Shown here: piece by piece, positions 1 to 7,875 of the stretch | How positions within the stretch are numbered: the stretch's first letter is position 1 | How the letters are laid out: the number at the start of each line of letters is the position of its first letter | DNA from: Mesorhizobium sp. B2-7-1 | GTDB taxonomy: Bacteria; Pseudomonadota; Alphaproteobacteria; Rhizobiales; Rhizobiaceae | Assembly (NCBI RefSeq): GCF_006440735.1 | Contig: NZ_VFUA01000030.1 | Span: 1 to 58,270 of the forward strand | Reading direction: 5' to 3' | DNA: 58,270 nucleotides | Position numbers and translations under genes: made by a program | Notes under the pieces: generated by a model | The model's database searches: none | Told to the model about the DNA's origin: nothing | What the model saw: only the letters and a program-made list of their open reading frames with translations

Positions 1-17
1 ACCTTATTTTTAGCCCG

Positions 18-755
18 CTACAACTTACCTGCGGCCATCTTTATTCTTGCAGCCGCTTCCTTTGCCGTATCACCCTCAATTGTATCACGCTTAATTACCT
101 CGTTCTCGATAAGCTGCGAGAGGTTTTCGTTGCCAACCCTGATATCAGGAAAGAGCCTTCGAATTTCTCGTCGCACAAGTGAGATTACCGGTTCGGAGCG
201 CATGATTGCGGAGACGGTGAATTTGTTGAAAAGCTGCGCCTGCTGGTGAAATGCGTCCATTGCGTCGATTGTCAGCCCTTCCTTTGCGAATAGGAAAAGG
301 CACTGCAGATGATCGTCGTTTTTGGGATTCACGTCCGCCAGAACGATGCGGCAGACTTCTTCGTGGCTTATCTGGTTGGCGACGTAAATCCGAACCAGTC
401 GCCATTCGACGGCGTTCGTCAGAATTACCCAGTGAATGCCCTGATGGGCTCCATAATCTATGACCTGGCGCAAATGATTGTCGGCAAGCTCGGCACCCGC
501 TGATTTTACCTCGACGAGCAACCGAAGCTTACCACCTATTTTAATCGCGAGATCGACATAAGTGGCCTTGATCTGATGCTCGGAGGTAAGTTCCTCATAT
601 TTTTCGTAACCAAACACCTCGGCGAGGATGTCTTTTACCAGCGTAACGGTGTCGGCCTCGGCCACATCTGACTTTTGCTGCGTCACAGCAATGCGCTGGT
701 ATTTCTTTATGTTCGACGCAATACGGTCGACGAATTTCTTGGGTAGCTTATTCAC
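18..755 (-). CDS. Orphan HsdR-N/type IV restriction endonuclease-like protein
   Basis: A 245-residue protein that resembles the N-terminal nuclease domain of type I restriction R subunits and stand-alone predicted type IV restriction endonucleases. The PD-(D/E)xK core is visible: Asp68 in TYVDLAI and the Glu82-x-Lys84 pair in VEVKSAG, with a predicted beta strand between them. There is no helicase domain and no methylase or specificity gene beside it, so any target and biological role are unknown. It is more AT-rich in wobble positions than the following genes, which suggests acquisition by transfer. The far C-terminal third has no feature I recognise. The family call is good; activity is inferred. 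Confidence 0.75.
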   Translation of the reverse strand: MNKLPKKFVDRIASNIKKYQRIAVTQQKSDVAEADTVTLVKDILAEVFGYEKYEELTSEHQIKATYVDLAIKIGGKLRLLVEVKSAGAELADNHLRQVIDYGAHQGIHWVILTNAVEWRLVRIYVANQISHEEVCRIVLADVNPKNDDHLQCLFLFAKEGLTIDAMDAFHQQAQLFNKFTVSAIMRSEPVISLVRREIRRLFPDIRVGNENLSQLIENEVIKRDTIEGDTAKEAAARIKMAAGKL

Positions 756-897
756 GGCTTGCCCTCCCTATCCCTGGCGGGATTTGAGAACGACTTTACT
801 TTAAAGACAAGTAGAAATTACGCCGGCTTGAAAAATGTGTCAGTCGGTAACGCAATCTCCAGACTTTAGGAGCCTTCGTCGCCGTCCTCGACAAGCG

Positions 898-1308
898 TCA
901 GTTCGAGAGGGGAATGAACCTCACGCCACCGCCACACTCAATCTCGATATCGAACTCCATCGGCCAAGACGCCACCGGCACGAACTCCGCGCCGGCGGGT
1001 TGGTGGCAAAATACTTCGCATAGACTCGGTTGATGGCGGTGTAGAAGCCGGAGTTGACGGCGTAGATGCGCACCATCACCACCTTGTCCAGGGGGGTGCC
1101 GGCAGCTTCCAGGCAGTGTTTCAGCGCCTTCAGCGACGCCTCGGTCTGGACCTCGATGTCGCCGCGCACCATCTCGCCGGTCACCATGTCCACGGGCGGC
1201 GTCGCAGAGATGAACACGAAGCCGTTGGCCCTCACCGCCGTCGAGCACGGCAGGCCGAGCGAGCGCACTTCACCGACATCACGGTAGTTCGATGACTTCC
1301 TTGTCCAT
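898..1308 (-). pseudogene. RidA (YjgF/YER057c/UK114) family gene with two compensating frameshifts
   Basis: The body of the gene encodes a clear RidA-type enamine/imine deaminase, with TPPVDMVTGEMVRGD, a Leu-Lys-Ala-rich helix and NPPARS near the end. It is not one open frame. The only nearby ATG (1308, after a GGAGG-like site) is in frame with the C-terminal stretch FVPVASWPMEFDIEIEC, while the body lies in another frame. One extra base near 1305 and one missing base near 986-990 would restore a single reading frame of about 136 codons. As written the product from 1308 stops after nine codons. It could be a decayed gene or a sequence error; the stop at 898 leaves an unusual tail after IEC. 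Confidence 0.75.
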
Positions 1309-1391
1309 GGTGGTCCTCCCTGATTGGCGGGGAGCTTATCGCGGCGGCAAGGGAACGCCAGCGGCGACGCATGGTCCAGCGCCGACGCAGA

Positions 1392-1590
1392 TAATCGCTT
1401 AGGGCGTTCCCCCTCTCCGTCTCGGCTTCGCCGAGCCACCTCTCCCCACCTCTGGCGGGGGCGAGGAACCAGGCTTGCGAAGGTCGCGACATCGGCGGTT
1501 GGCGTTTCCTCGCCCCGATAAAATGGGGAAGAGGTGGCTCGGCGCGCAGCGCCGAGACGGAGCGGGGGCTGGCACTGCCCCAAGCGATTA
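1392..1590. repeat. MITE-like palindromic intergenic element with ~80-bp inverted arms
   Basis: The two halves of this roughly 200-bp stretch are near-perfect reverse complements. Both ends read TAATCGCTT inward, and both arms carry CTCCGTCTCGGC, GCCGAGCCACCTCT and GGGGCGAGGAA in order. The core between the arms is short and encodes nothing recognisable. The right end sits four bases from the stop codon of the cupin gene. No obvious target-site duplication is visible. It looks like a non-autonomous palindromic element of rhizobial type; a folded RNA would form one long hairpin. Confidence 0.75.
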
Positions 1591-1593
1591 CCT

Positions 1594-2058
1594 TCACCCC
1601 TGCCCCGGATACGGCGTCCCATCCTTGTGCAAAAACCGTCCATCCGAATTCGGGCTCATCATGTCGATGTCGGAGCAGGTGATGACATCCTCCATGTTGC
1701 GCGAGCCCACTTCCAGGTAACGCGCCGTCACCGATGAGCGGTTGATCATGTGGTGGCCATTGCCGCTGTTCTTGGCGAAGGTCGCGACGTCGCCGGCCTT
1801 GAGCGGCGTTTCGACGCCGTCCTCGACCAGCGTCAGCTCGCCCTCCAGCACATAGACGAGTTCGTCCTCATGGCTGTGCCAGTGGCGCTGGCTCGACCAG
1901 CCGCCGGGCGGGAGGGTCATGAGGTTGACGCCGAAATCGGTAAGGCCGCCGGCATCGCCGAGGCGCTGGCGGGTGCGGGACGCGCAAGGGATATCGAAGG
2001 GAGATGGATAAGGGCAGCCCTTGCGGACGGGGACGGCGGAGAGGTCGATTTTGGGCAT
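1594..2058 (-). CDS. Cupin domain-containing protein
   Basis: A 154-residue single-domain cupin. The metal-binding motif 1 is visible as [19 protein letters not shown] and motif 2 follows as [22 protein letters not shown], so the usual His/Glu ligands are present. The start is taken at ATG 2058 (MPKIDLSAV), which gives the normal length; the frame stays open further upstream but that extension lacks family character and runs toward a repeat element. The substrate cannot be read from the sequence. Proteins of this type often act on small metabolites or sugars. The gene seems to be alone, flanked on both sides by palindromic elements. Confidence 0.8.
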   Translation of the reverse strand: MPKIDLSAVPVRKGCPYPSPFDIPCASRTRQRLGDAGGLTDFGVNLMTLPPGGWSSQRHWHSHEDELVYVLEGELTLVEDGVETPLKAGDVATFAKNSGNGHHMINRSSVTARYLEVGSRNMEDVITCSDIDMMSPNSDGRFLHKDGTPYPGQG

Positions 2059-2173
2059 GGAGGCCTCGCAGGTTGATGCGGGGAGTTTAACGCGGGGTGG
2101 CGGAAGGCGAAGAGCCAGGCGGACGGTTTGGAATTTGCCAAGGTTGGGGAAATGCGCAACGCAGCCATCCTTC

Positions 2174-2332
2174 GCCCCCCTCTCTGTCCTGCCGGACATC
2201 TCCCCCTCAAGGGGGGAGATTGGCAGCTTCGGCGCCTCGCCTGTTCTGCACCGTTGGCGATTGGCGAAAGCCGGCGTGACGGCTGATCTCCCCCCTTGAG
2301 GGGGAGATGTCCGGCAGGACAGAGAGGGGGGC
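2174..2332. repeat. Palindromic intergenic element with CTCCCCC/GGGGGAG arms
   Basis: The stretch begins with CCCCCTCTCTGTCCTGCCGG and ends with its reverse complement; each arm is about 47 bp and nearly identical. Inside each arm is a smaller hairpin made of CTCCCCC, a short loop and GGGGGAG. The roughly 65-bp centre encodes nothing recognisable. A related element with a different loop lies at 32249-32459. This fills most of the 314-base gap between the cupin and DUF4142 genes. It is best read as a dispersed rhizobial repeat, possibly acting as a transcription terminator or RNA stabiliser. Confidence 0.75.
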
Positions 2333-2372
2333 CGTAGAGCGCTGTCCCCAACCGGTTAGCCTCCCAACCCCT

Positions 2373-2933
2373 TCACTGATGCGCCACCGCTAGTTCCTTC
2401 ACATGCTTCTCGTGCGTCTTCAGCACCGGCAGCGTCTTCTTGGCGAATTCCTTCATCGTCGGGTCGTCGCCGGAATTGGCATAGGTGGAAAACAACGCCA
2501 CCGCTTGCCTGTGCGCGTCGGTCTGCATCTTGATGTATTTGGCGTCGAACTCCTTACCGCTCGCACCCTTCAATTCGTCGAGCATCTGCTGCTCCTTGGG
2601 CTGCAGCGCCGGGCCGGCGGGCTTGATCGACGCGGTGGTCTGGCCCTGGCTCATTGCGGCCTTGAAGTCCTCAGCAACCTTGGCGTGATCCTTGATCATC
2701 TGCCCGGCGAAAGCCTTGACGTCGGCCGACGCCGACTTCTCCTCGGCCAGCTTGCTCGACTGGATCTCGAATTCGTTGGCGTTGGGCACTGTCGCGACGA
2801 AGGTCTGTGTGTCGACCTTGTTGTCGGTCACCATCGGCCCGACCGCGTCTGTATTGCTGTCGTCCGATTGGGCGACAGCGGCCGGCGCGCCGGCAAGGAG
2901 CGCGACGGCGACCAGGGGCAGCAGCGTTTTCAT
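2373..2933 (-). CDS. DUF4142 domain-containing periplasmic protein
   Basis: A 186-residue protein with a typical Sec signal peptide (MKTLLPLVAVALLAGAPAAVAQ, cleavage after about residue 21). The mature part is alpha-helical and rich in Lys, Glu and Ala, with the DUF4142 pattern: SKLAEEKSASADVKAFAGQM, an early helix pair, and HEKHVKELA near the end. Family members are ferritin-like four-helix proteins of unknown biochemical role, often stress-linked. The start at ATG 2933 was chosen because it opens the signal peptide; a longer frame upstream is out of character. It appears to be a single-gene unit. Confidence 0.85.
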   Translation of the reverse strand: MKTLLPLVAVALLAGAPAAVAQSDDSNTDAVGPMVTDNKVDTQTFVATVPNANEFEIQSSKLAEEKSASADVKAFAGQMIKDHAKVAEDFKAAMSQGQTTASIKPAGPALQPKEQQMLDELKGASGKEFDAKYIKMQTDAHRQAVALFSTYANSGDDPTMKEFAKKTLPVLKTHEKHVKELAVAHQ

Positions 2934-3033
2934 CTCAATCTCCGATCCGAAACAGCCCCTCTGCCATCCCCAACGCGGCATTGGCGTCGGGGTTGCCTCA
3001 AAAAGGCGCGCGGACTGAGCGCCCGCATCGCCG

Positions 3034-3789
3034 TCAGTGGCAGCGCGCGCCGGCATCGTGGCCGGCATATTGCAATTGCTCGTACCAGTCCGGGCGGCCT
3101 TCCGGCGTGAAGTCCATCAGGTTCCAGAGGATCTCGCAGGTGCCGATCGCACGCGGGTCCTGTCCTGGCTCGGTCGGCGCGAAGCCGAGCTCCGACGACC
3201 AAAAATGCCGGATGCCGTCGGCGTCACGATGGAAGACCGACAGCAGAGGAAGCTGCGCGCCCTCGGCGGTTTCAGAGTTGTAGTCGCGCTTGAAAGCGTT
3301 GCCGGCCGACGAGACGAGCCGCATGTTTTTCCAGCCGCGGTCACGGCCAAGCGCGGTCAGATTGTCGAGCGCGGTCTTCGCCACCACGGCGAAGTTGAAG
3401 CCGGCGCCCTCGAGATGACCGATCACGCCGTCGAACTGGTCGAGCAGCGCGGTGCAGGACGGGCATGGCTGGTCCTGCCGGGCCAGTTTCGCCGTCGCGC
3501 CGCCTGCGGCCACCTCGCGCGTCTCCTGCGGGTGGCGCGGGAACATCATCTGGTAGAGGATCAGCGAATCCTTGCCTGGCGCGAAGAGGTCCGACAACTT
3601 GACTTTCGCCGGCCGGCCCTCGGCGTCCAGCGCGTCGAAGACATAGTGCTGCGGCACCAGCCCGCCCGGCGGCAAGGCGCGTCTTGCTTCAGCCACCGCT
3701 TCCATGGCGCGGCGCAGCTCGATTTCCTTGCGCAGCAGCTTTTCGCGCGCGGTGCGGTATTTGGCGGATTCATTGGGAAAGGTGATCAT
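3034..3789 (-). CDS. DUF899 family thioredoxin-like protein
   Basis: A 251-residue cytoplasmic protein of the DUF899 (thioredoxin-superfamily) group. It has the family start pattern RTAREKLLRKEIELRRAMEAVAEARRALP, then LSDLFAPGKDSLILYQMMF, then a CPSC active-site-like motif at Cys109 and Cys112, and the DFTPEGR segment near the end. Length is normal for the family. The CxxC pair suggests a redox role but no substrate is known for these proteins. It lies about 105 bases downstream of the ABC transporter genes on the same strand, so co-transcription is possible but not shown. Confidence 0.85.
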   Translation of the reverse strand: MITFPNESAKYRTAREKLLRKEIELRRAMEAVAEARRALPPGGLVPQHYVFDALDAEGRPAKVKLSDLFAPGKDSLILYQMMFPRHPQETREVAAGGATAKLARQDQPCPSCTALLDQFDGVIGHLEGAGFNFAVVAKTALDNLTALGRDRGWKNMRLVSSAGNAFKRDYNSETAEGAQLPLLSVFHRDADGIRHFWSSELGFAPTEPGQDPRAIGTCEILWNLMDFTPEGRPDWYEQLQYAGHDAGARCH

Positions 3790-3894
3790 GATCTTCTCCT
3801 TGGCCTTCGCGCCGGCGTCCCGGCGCGGGTTGCTCTACGGCCTAAGGACGTGCCTCTCGAACCGGTTCCGACATTCCGGCACGAGCTTTCTTCC

Positions 3895-4719
3895 TCAGCC
3901 CTTCACCCCGCCCGCGGTCAGCCCGGAGACGATGCGGCGCTGGAAGATCAGCACCAGCACCACCAGCGGCACGGTGACGATCACCGAGGCGGCCATGATA
4001 TTGCCCCAGGGGATCTCGAACTGCGAATTGCCCGACAGCAGCGCGATCGCCACCGGCACGGTGCGTTGCGCGTTGGTCGAGGTGAAGGTGAGCGCGAACA
4101 GGAACTCGTTCCAGGCGCTGATGAAGGCGAGCAGCCCGGTGGTGGCCAGCGCCGGCCACATCAGCGGCAGGAAGATGCGCGTGAGGATGGTCCATGGCCC
4201 GGCGCCGTCGAGGATCGCCGCTTCCTCGATCTCGACCGGCAGGTCGCGCACGAAGGTGGTGAGCACCCAGACCGTGAACGGCAAGGTGAAGATCATGTAG
4301 GACAGGATGAGCGCGAGCAGCGAATTGTAGAGGTGCAGCGCCCTGACGATCTCGAACAGCCCGGCCAACGCGGCGACCTGTGGAAACATCGACACCGACA
4401 GGATCGCGAGCATCAGCGCCGAGCGCCCGCGAAAACGGATGCGCGCCAGCGCGTAGGCTGCGGTGACGCCGAGCAGCAGCGAGACCGCGACCACCGCGCC
4501 GGAGACGACGAGCGAATTCATCAGATTGCGCAGGAAGGGACCTTCGGTCAGCACGTTGCGGTAATTGGCAAGGCTGAACGATCGCGGCCAGAGCCCTGCC
4601 TGGAACAATTCGGTTCCCGATTTCAGGCTGGTGACGATGGCGTAGTAGAACGGAAACACCGCGACGAAGACGATCGCCAGAAGCAGCAGGTAGAAGGCGG
4701 CGCGCTTCAGCAATCTCAT
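3895..4719 (-). CDS. Carbohydrate ABC transporter permease (MalG type)
   Basis: A 274-residue inner-membrane permease with six predicted membrane helices, the first at residues 8-30. The cytoplasmic EAA loop that docks the ATPase is visible as IEEAAILDGAGPWTILTRIFLPLMWPAL. It is the second permease of the operon and starts one base after the stop of the upstream permease, so the two are translationally linked. It is expected to pair with the MalF-type partner to pass an alpha-glucoside or similar sugar. No ATPase gene follows, so the transporter must borrow one encoded elsewhere. Confidence 0.9.
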   Translation of the reverse strand: MRLLKRAAFYLLLLAIVFVAVFPFYYAIVTSLKSGTELFQAGLWPRSFSLANYRNVLTEGPFLRNLMNSLVVSGAVVAVSLLLGVTAAYALARIRFRGRSALMLAILSVSMFPQVAALAGLFEIVRALHLYNSLLALILSYMIFTLPFTVWVLTTFVRDLPVEIEEAAILDGAGPWTILTRIFLPLMWPALATTGLLAFISAWNEFLFALTFTSTNAQRTVPVAIALLSGNSQFEIPWGNIMAASVIVTVPLVVLVLIFQRRIVSGLTAGGVKG

Positions 4720-4720
4720 G

Positions 4721-5662
4721 TCAGCGGCCTCCGTCCAGGCTCAGCCGGCCGAGCCGGATATAGGCGATGGTGAGCAGGCCGATGATCAGGAACAGCAGCG
4801 TCGAGGCGGCCGAGCCATAGGCGAACTTGTCGAACTCGAACAGGTTCTCGCGCGCGAAGATCGACATCGACTTGGTTTGCACATTGTTGGGCGTCAGCAC
4901 ATAGATCAGGTCGAAGATGCGCAGCGCGTCGAGCGCGCGAAAAATTACCGCCACCATCACCGCCGGGCGGATGAGCGGCAAGGTCACCCGCCAGAAGATC
5001 TGCCACGGGTTGGCGCCGTCCAGCTTCGCCACTTCGAGGATCTCGCGTGGCAGCATCTGCAGCGCCGCCAGGATCAGCAGCGCCATGAACGGCGTCGTCT
5101 TCCAGATATCGACGATCAGCACGGCGATCATCGCGGTGTCGGCGCTGGCGGTCCAGGCGATCTTCTCGTGGATCAGGCCGAGATTGAGAAGCACGACATT
5201 GATGATGCCGAACTGGTCGTTGAGCATCCACTGCCACATCTTGGCCGAGACGATGGTCGGGATCGCCCAGGGAATGAGGATCGCGGCCCGCACGATGCCG
5301 CGCCCCGGGAATTCGGCATTGAGCGCAAGCGCCACGACCATGCCGAGCACCGTCTCGCAGGCCACAGAGACCACGGCGAAGCGCACCGTGTTCCACACCG
5401 CCCGCCACCAGACCGGATCGACGAGCAGCCCATCATAAAGCACCCGGCCGCTCGGCAGGCGCAGCACCGACAGGTAATTATCGAAGCCCACCCATTGCCG
5501 GGCGTCGAGATCGGCAAGCGAAGCGTCGGTGAAGCTGTAATAGACCGTGCGCAGGAACGGCCAGCCGGCGACGGCGGCGAGCACGAAAAGCATCGGCGCC
5601 AGAAACAGCCAGGCCGTGCGCACGCGCCGGCGCGCCAGCGGCGATCGCCTTGCCGCGGTCAC
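4721..5662 (-). CDS. Carbohydrate ABC transporter permease (MalF type)
   Basis: A 313-residue permease with a first membrane span at about residues 17-40 (LFLAPMLFVLAAVAGWPFL) and further helices to the end. The EAA loop is visible as EVAKLDGANPWQIFWRVTLPLIRPA. The GTG start at 5662 overlaps the stop codon of the binding-protein gene in a GTGA arrangement, which fixes the start and argues for coupled translation. It forms the membrane channel together with the next gene. The family resemblance is to the ThuF/MalF group. Confidence 0.9.
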   Translation of the reverse strand: MTAARRSPLARRRVRTAWLFLAPMLFVLAAVAGWPFLRTVYYSFTDASLADLDARQWVGFDNYLSVLRLPSGRVLYDGLLVDPVWWRAVWNTVRFAVVSVACETVLGMVVALALNAEFPGRGIVRAAILIPWAIPTIVSAKMWQWMLNDQFGIINVVLLNLGLIHEKIAWTASADTAMIAVLIVDIWKTTPFMALLILAALQMLPREILEVAKLDGANPWQIFWRVTLPLIRPAVMVAVIFRALDALRIFDLIYVLTPNNVQTKSMSIFARENLFEFDKFAYGSAASTLLFLIIGLLTIAYIRLGRLSLDGGR

Positions 5663-6915
5663 CAGCCCTTGCCTTTCAGCCTGGTCAGCCTCGCCGCGAG
5701 ATCGGCCAAATTGTCGGCGGCGCCGCCCTGGCCGGAGATCGTGTCGTGCACGGCCGTCCAGAACTGGCTCGATGCCTCGTTGTATTTGATCCGGGCGGTT
5801 GCCGAGGGACGCGGCTGCGCGTTAAGGAATATCTCTTTCCAGCGCGGCACGATCGGCTGCTGCCTGGCGATGTCGGGGTCGTCATAGAGCGCCGCGATGG
5901 TCGGCAGGTTAGCCGTCTTCAGCGTCCGGTATTTCTGCATTTCCGGCGACGCGATGAACTTGACCAGATCGATCGCAGCATTCGGGTGCTTCGAATATTT
6001 GGAGACGGCAAGGTTCCAGCCGCCAAGCGTGGCGACCGGCCGCCCGCCGTCGCCGGCCGGCAGCGGCGCCACGTCGAACTTGCCCTTGATCGGCGAGCTC
6101 TCGCTGTTGCCGAGCGCATAGGCATAGGGCCAGTTGCGCATGAAGACGGCATTGCCGGTTTGCCAGACGCCACGCGCTTCTTCCTCCTGATAGGCAAGCA
6201 CGCCCGGCGGCGCGATGGTGCCGATCCAACCCTTGACCCTATCGAGCGCCGCAGCCGCCTTTGGATTGTCGATGGAGATGCGGCCGTCCGGCTCGATGAT
6301 CCCGCCGCCGCCACTCGACATCACCCATTCGAGCGCGTTGCAGGTCAGCCCCTCATAGGCGTTGCCCTGGAAGACATAGCCCCAGATGTCCTGGTTGCCG
6401 CCCGCCCGCTCCTTGTCCATGACCAGCCTGGCGGTGTCCTGCAGTTCCTTCCAGGTGGTCGGCACCTTGGCGCCATATGTGGCCAGCAGATCCTTGCGGT
6501 AGTAGAGCGCCGGCGCGTCGGTGAAGATCGGCAGGGCGACCAGCCTGCCGTTGACCGTCTGCGACTTGATGATCGACGGGAAATGCGCGCCGACGACGTC
6601 CTTCGTCGCCTGCGTGAGGTCGACCAGTTGACTGGCTAGCTGTGGCGCCCAGATGACGTCGGTCTGGTAGACGTCGATATCGCTGCTGCCGGCGGCGAGC
6701 CACAGCCGGTATTGGCCGAACTGGTCGGTGGTCGAAGGCGGAATGACGACGATGTCGACCTTGTTGCCGCTCTTCTTCTGGTAACGATCGAGTATCTCGC
6801 GCAGCACCTTGATGCCGTTGCCGGTGTCACCCGACACGATCGACAGCTCCACGGCCCGCGCTTGCGTGGCGCCCAGCAGAATGCCGGCGGCCAGGACTGC
6901 GGAAGCAAGTTTCAC
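5659..6915 (-). CDS. Sugar ABC transporter substrate-binding protein, ThuE-like
   Basis: A 418-residue periplasmic protein with a signal peptide (MKLASAVLAAGILLGATQARA). The mature part is a family 1 solute-binding protein: STTDQFGQYRLWLAAGSSDIDVYQTDVIWAP, YYRKDLL and GVWQTGNAVFMRNWPYAYAL are all typical. The pattern is close to what I recall of the rhizobial trehalose/maltose-binding protein ThuE, but the ligand is inferred from that resemblance only. It heads the operon; the permease genes follow with overlapping or abutting ends. No thuK, thuA or thuB homologue is in the window. Confidence 0.88.
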   Translation of the reverse strand: MKLASAVLAAGILLGATQARAVELSIVSGDTGNGIKVLREILDRYQKKSGNKVDIVVIPPSTTDQFGQYRLWLAAGSSDIDVYQTDVIWAPQLASQLVDLTQATKDVVGAHFPSIIKSQTVNGRLVALPIFTDAPALYYRKDLLATYGAKVPTTWKELQDTARLVMDKERAGGNQDIWGYVFQGNAYEGLTCNALEWVMSSGGGGIIEPDGRISIDNPKAAAALDRVKGWIGTIAPPGVLAYQEEEARGVWQTGNAVFMRNWPYAYALGNSESSPIKGKFDVAPLPAGDGGRPVATLGGWNLAVSKYSKHPNAAIDLVKFIASPEMQKYRTLKTANLPTIAALYDDPDIARQQPIVPRWKEIFLNAQPRPSATARIKYNEASSQFWTAVHDTISGQGGAADNLADLAARLTRLKGKGW

Positions 6916-7342
6916 GGGGCTGCGGACCTCCTGCGCGACCGGCGACGCATAGGTCGCGGCTCATCAAGGCCCCTGCGTTGAATGCGCGACGTCGCTTAGG
7001 GTTCCCCGCGCTTGTGCGCGCTGACCGGCCCGGCGGGGCGATGAAGCCGATCTCGGTCGGATCGACCGCGTCGGTGTCTCGTTCCGTCCGCCTTGCTTCA
7101 CGCAAAGCGGACGGGCTCCGAAACCCCCGCCCCGGAGCCCGCCTGGGAGTGGCTGACGCATGCCGGCACAGCCTCCTCCGACGCCTTGCCCGCGTCGATC
7201 CGCCGATCGGCCGCCCGGCACGACGACGCATTAGCATGCCCTAACGTCAGCCTATGTGAAGGAGTTCACAATGAATGCGCGCAGGTGGTTGCAGCGCCGT
7301 ACCGGAAGCCCTCCAACGCATGACGACGCGGCCCTTTACGCA
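6916..7342. other. Intergenic gap without a supported gene
   Basis: This 427-base stretch lies between the binding-protein gene and the acetyltransferase stop. It should carry the promoter of the ABC operon. All open frames in it are GC-driven shadows without recognisable products. A GGAG-preceded ATG at 7271 opens a plus-strand frame, but that frame runs antisense through the acetyltransferase and I do not accept it. Confidence 0.5.
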
Positions 7343-7840
7343 TCAGCCTTCCCAGTCGACCGGGGTCATGCCGAGCCGCTCGTAGAGCCTGAAGGCCGCG
7401 GTGTTCTTGACCGTGTTGGTCTTGAGATCGATATGGGCCGCTCCGCGCTCGCGAAACGTCAGGAACGCGTGCCGCATCAGCGCCTCGCCGATGCCTTGCC
7501 GTCTCGACTCCGGATGGACGGCGAGGTCCTTGACGAAACCCGACGTCCAGCAGAGCGCCGCCCCCGCCAGCAGGCCCTTGCCGTCGATCGCCAGGAAACA
7601 GAGAGCGGGATCGAACTCCGCATCGCCGGCAATACGCGGCCACCATTCGTCGAACGGCCCGTCGGCGCCGTCGTCGAACACCTCTTGCAGCAGCGCGTGC
7701 AGGGCTTGCGCGTCCCGATGTTCGAACGCGCGCATGACGAAGCCCTCCGGCCAATGCGGCGCGGTCAGCGTATCGTCGAGGACCTTACGCAGGCGGATAT
7801 CGTTGGGAGCTGGCGGGCGGGGCGTCGTGTTTTCATGCAT
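7343..7840 (-). CDS. GNAT family N-acetyltransferase
   Basis: A 165-residue protein with a standard GNAT fold. The acetyl-CoA pyrophosphate-binding motif A is RRQGIGEAL within VKDLAVHPESRRQGIGEALM, and the C-terminal NTAAFRLYERLGM matches motif B. The first 30 residues are less conserved. The acceptor is unknown. The gene stands alone, convergent with nothing and followed by the ABC operon promoter region on the same strand. Confidence 0.88.
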   Translation of the reverse strand: MHENTTPRPPAPNDIRLRKVLDDTLTAPHWPEGFVMRAFEHRDAQALHALLQEVFDDGADGPFDEWWPRIAGDAEFDPALCFLAIDGKGLLAGAALCWTSGFVKDLAVHPESRRQGIGEALMRHAFLTFRERGAAHIDLKTNTVKNTAAFRLYERLGMTPVDWEG

Positions 7841-7875
7841 GGCGCTGTCTCGAAACGCCGCGCGGGACCGTCCGC

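Noticed and set aside
18..755. A complete type I or BREX-like defence system at the left edge
   Set aside because: Only one nuclease-like gene is visible; the next genes are RidA, cupin and DUF4142 proteins without defence links.
3037..4773. A 578-codon open frame on the plus strand
   Set aside because: It lies antisense to the DUF899 and permease genes, has a biased His/Arg/Gln composition and no domain. Long shadow frames are expected in GC-rich codon usage.
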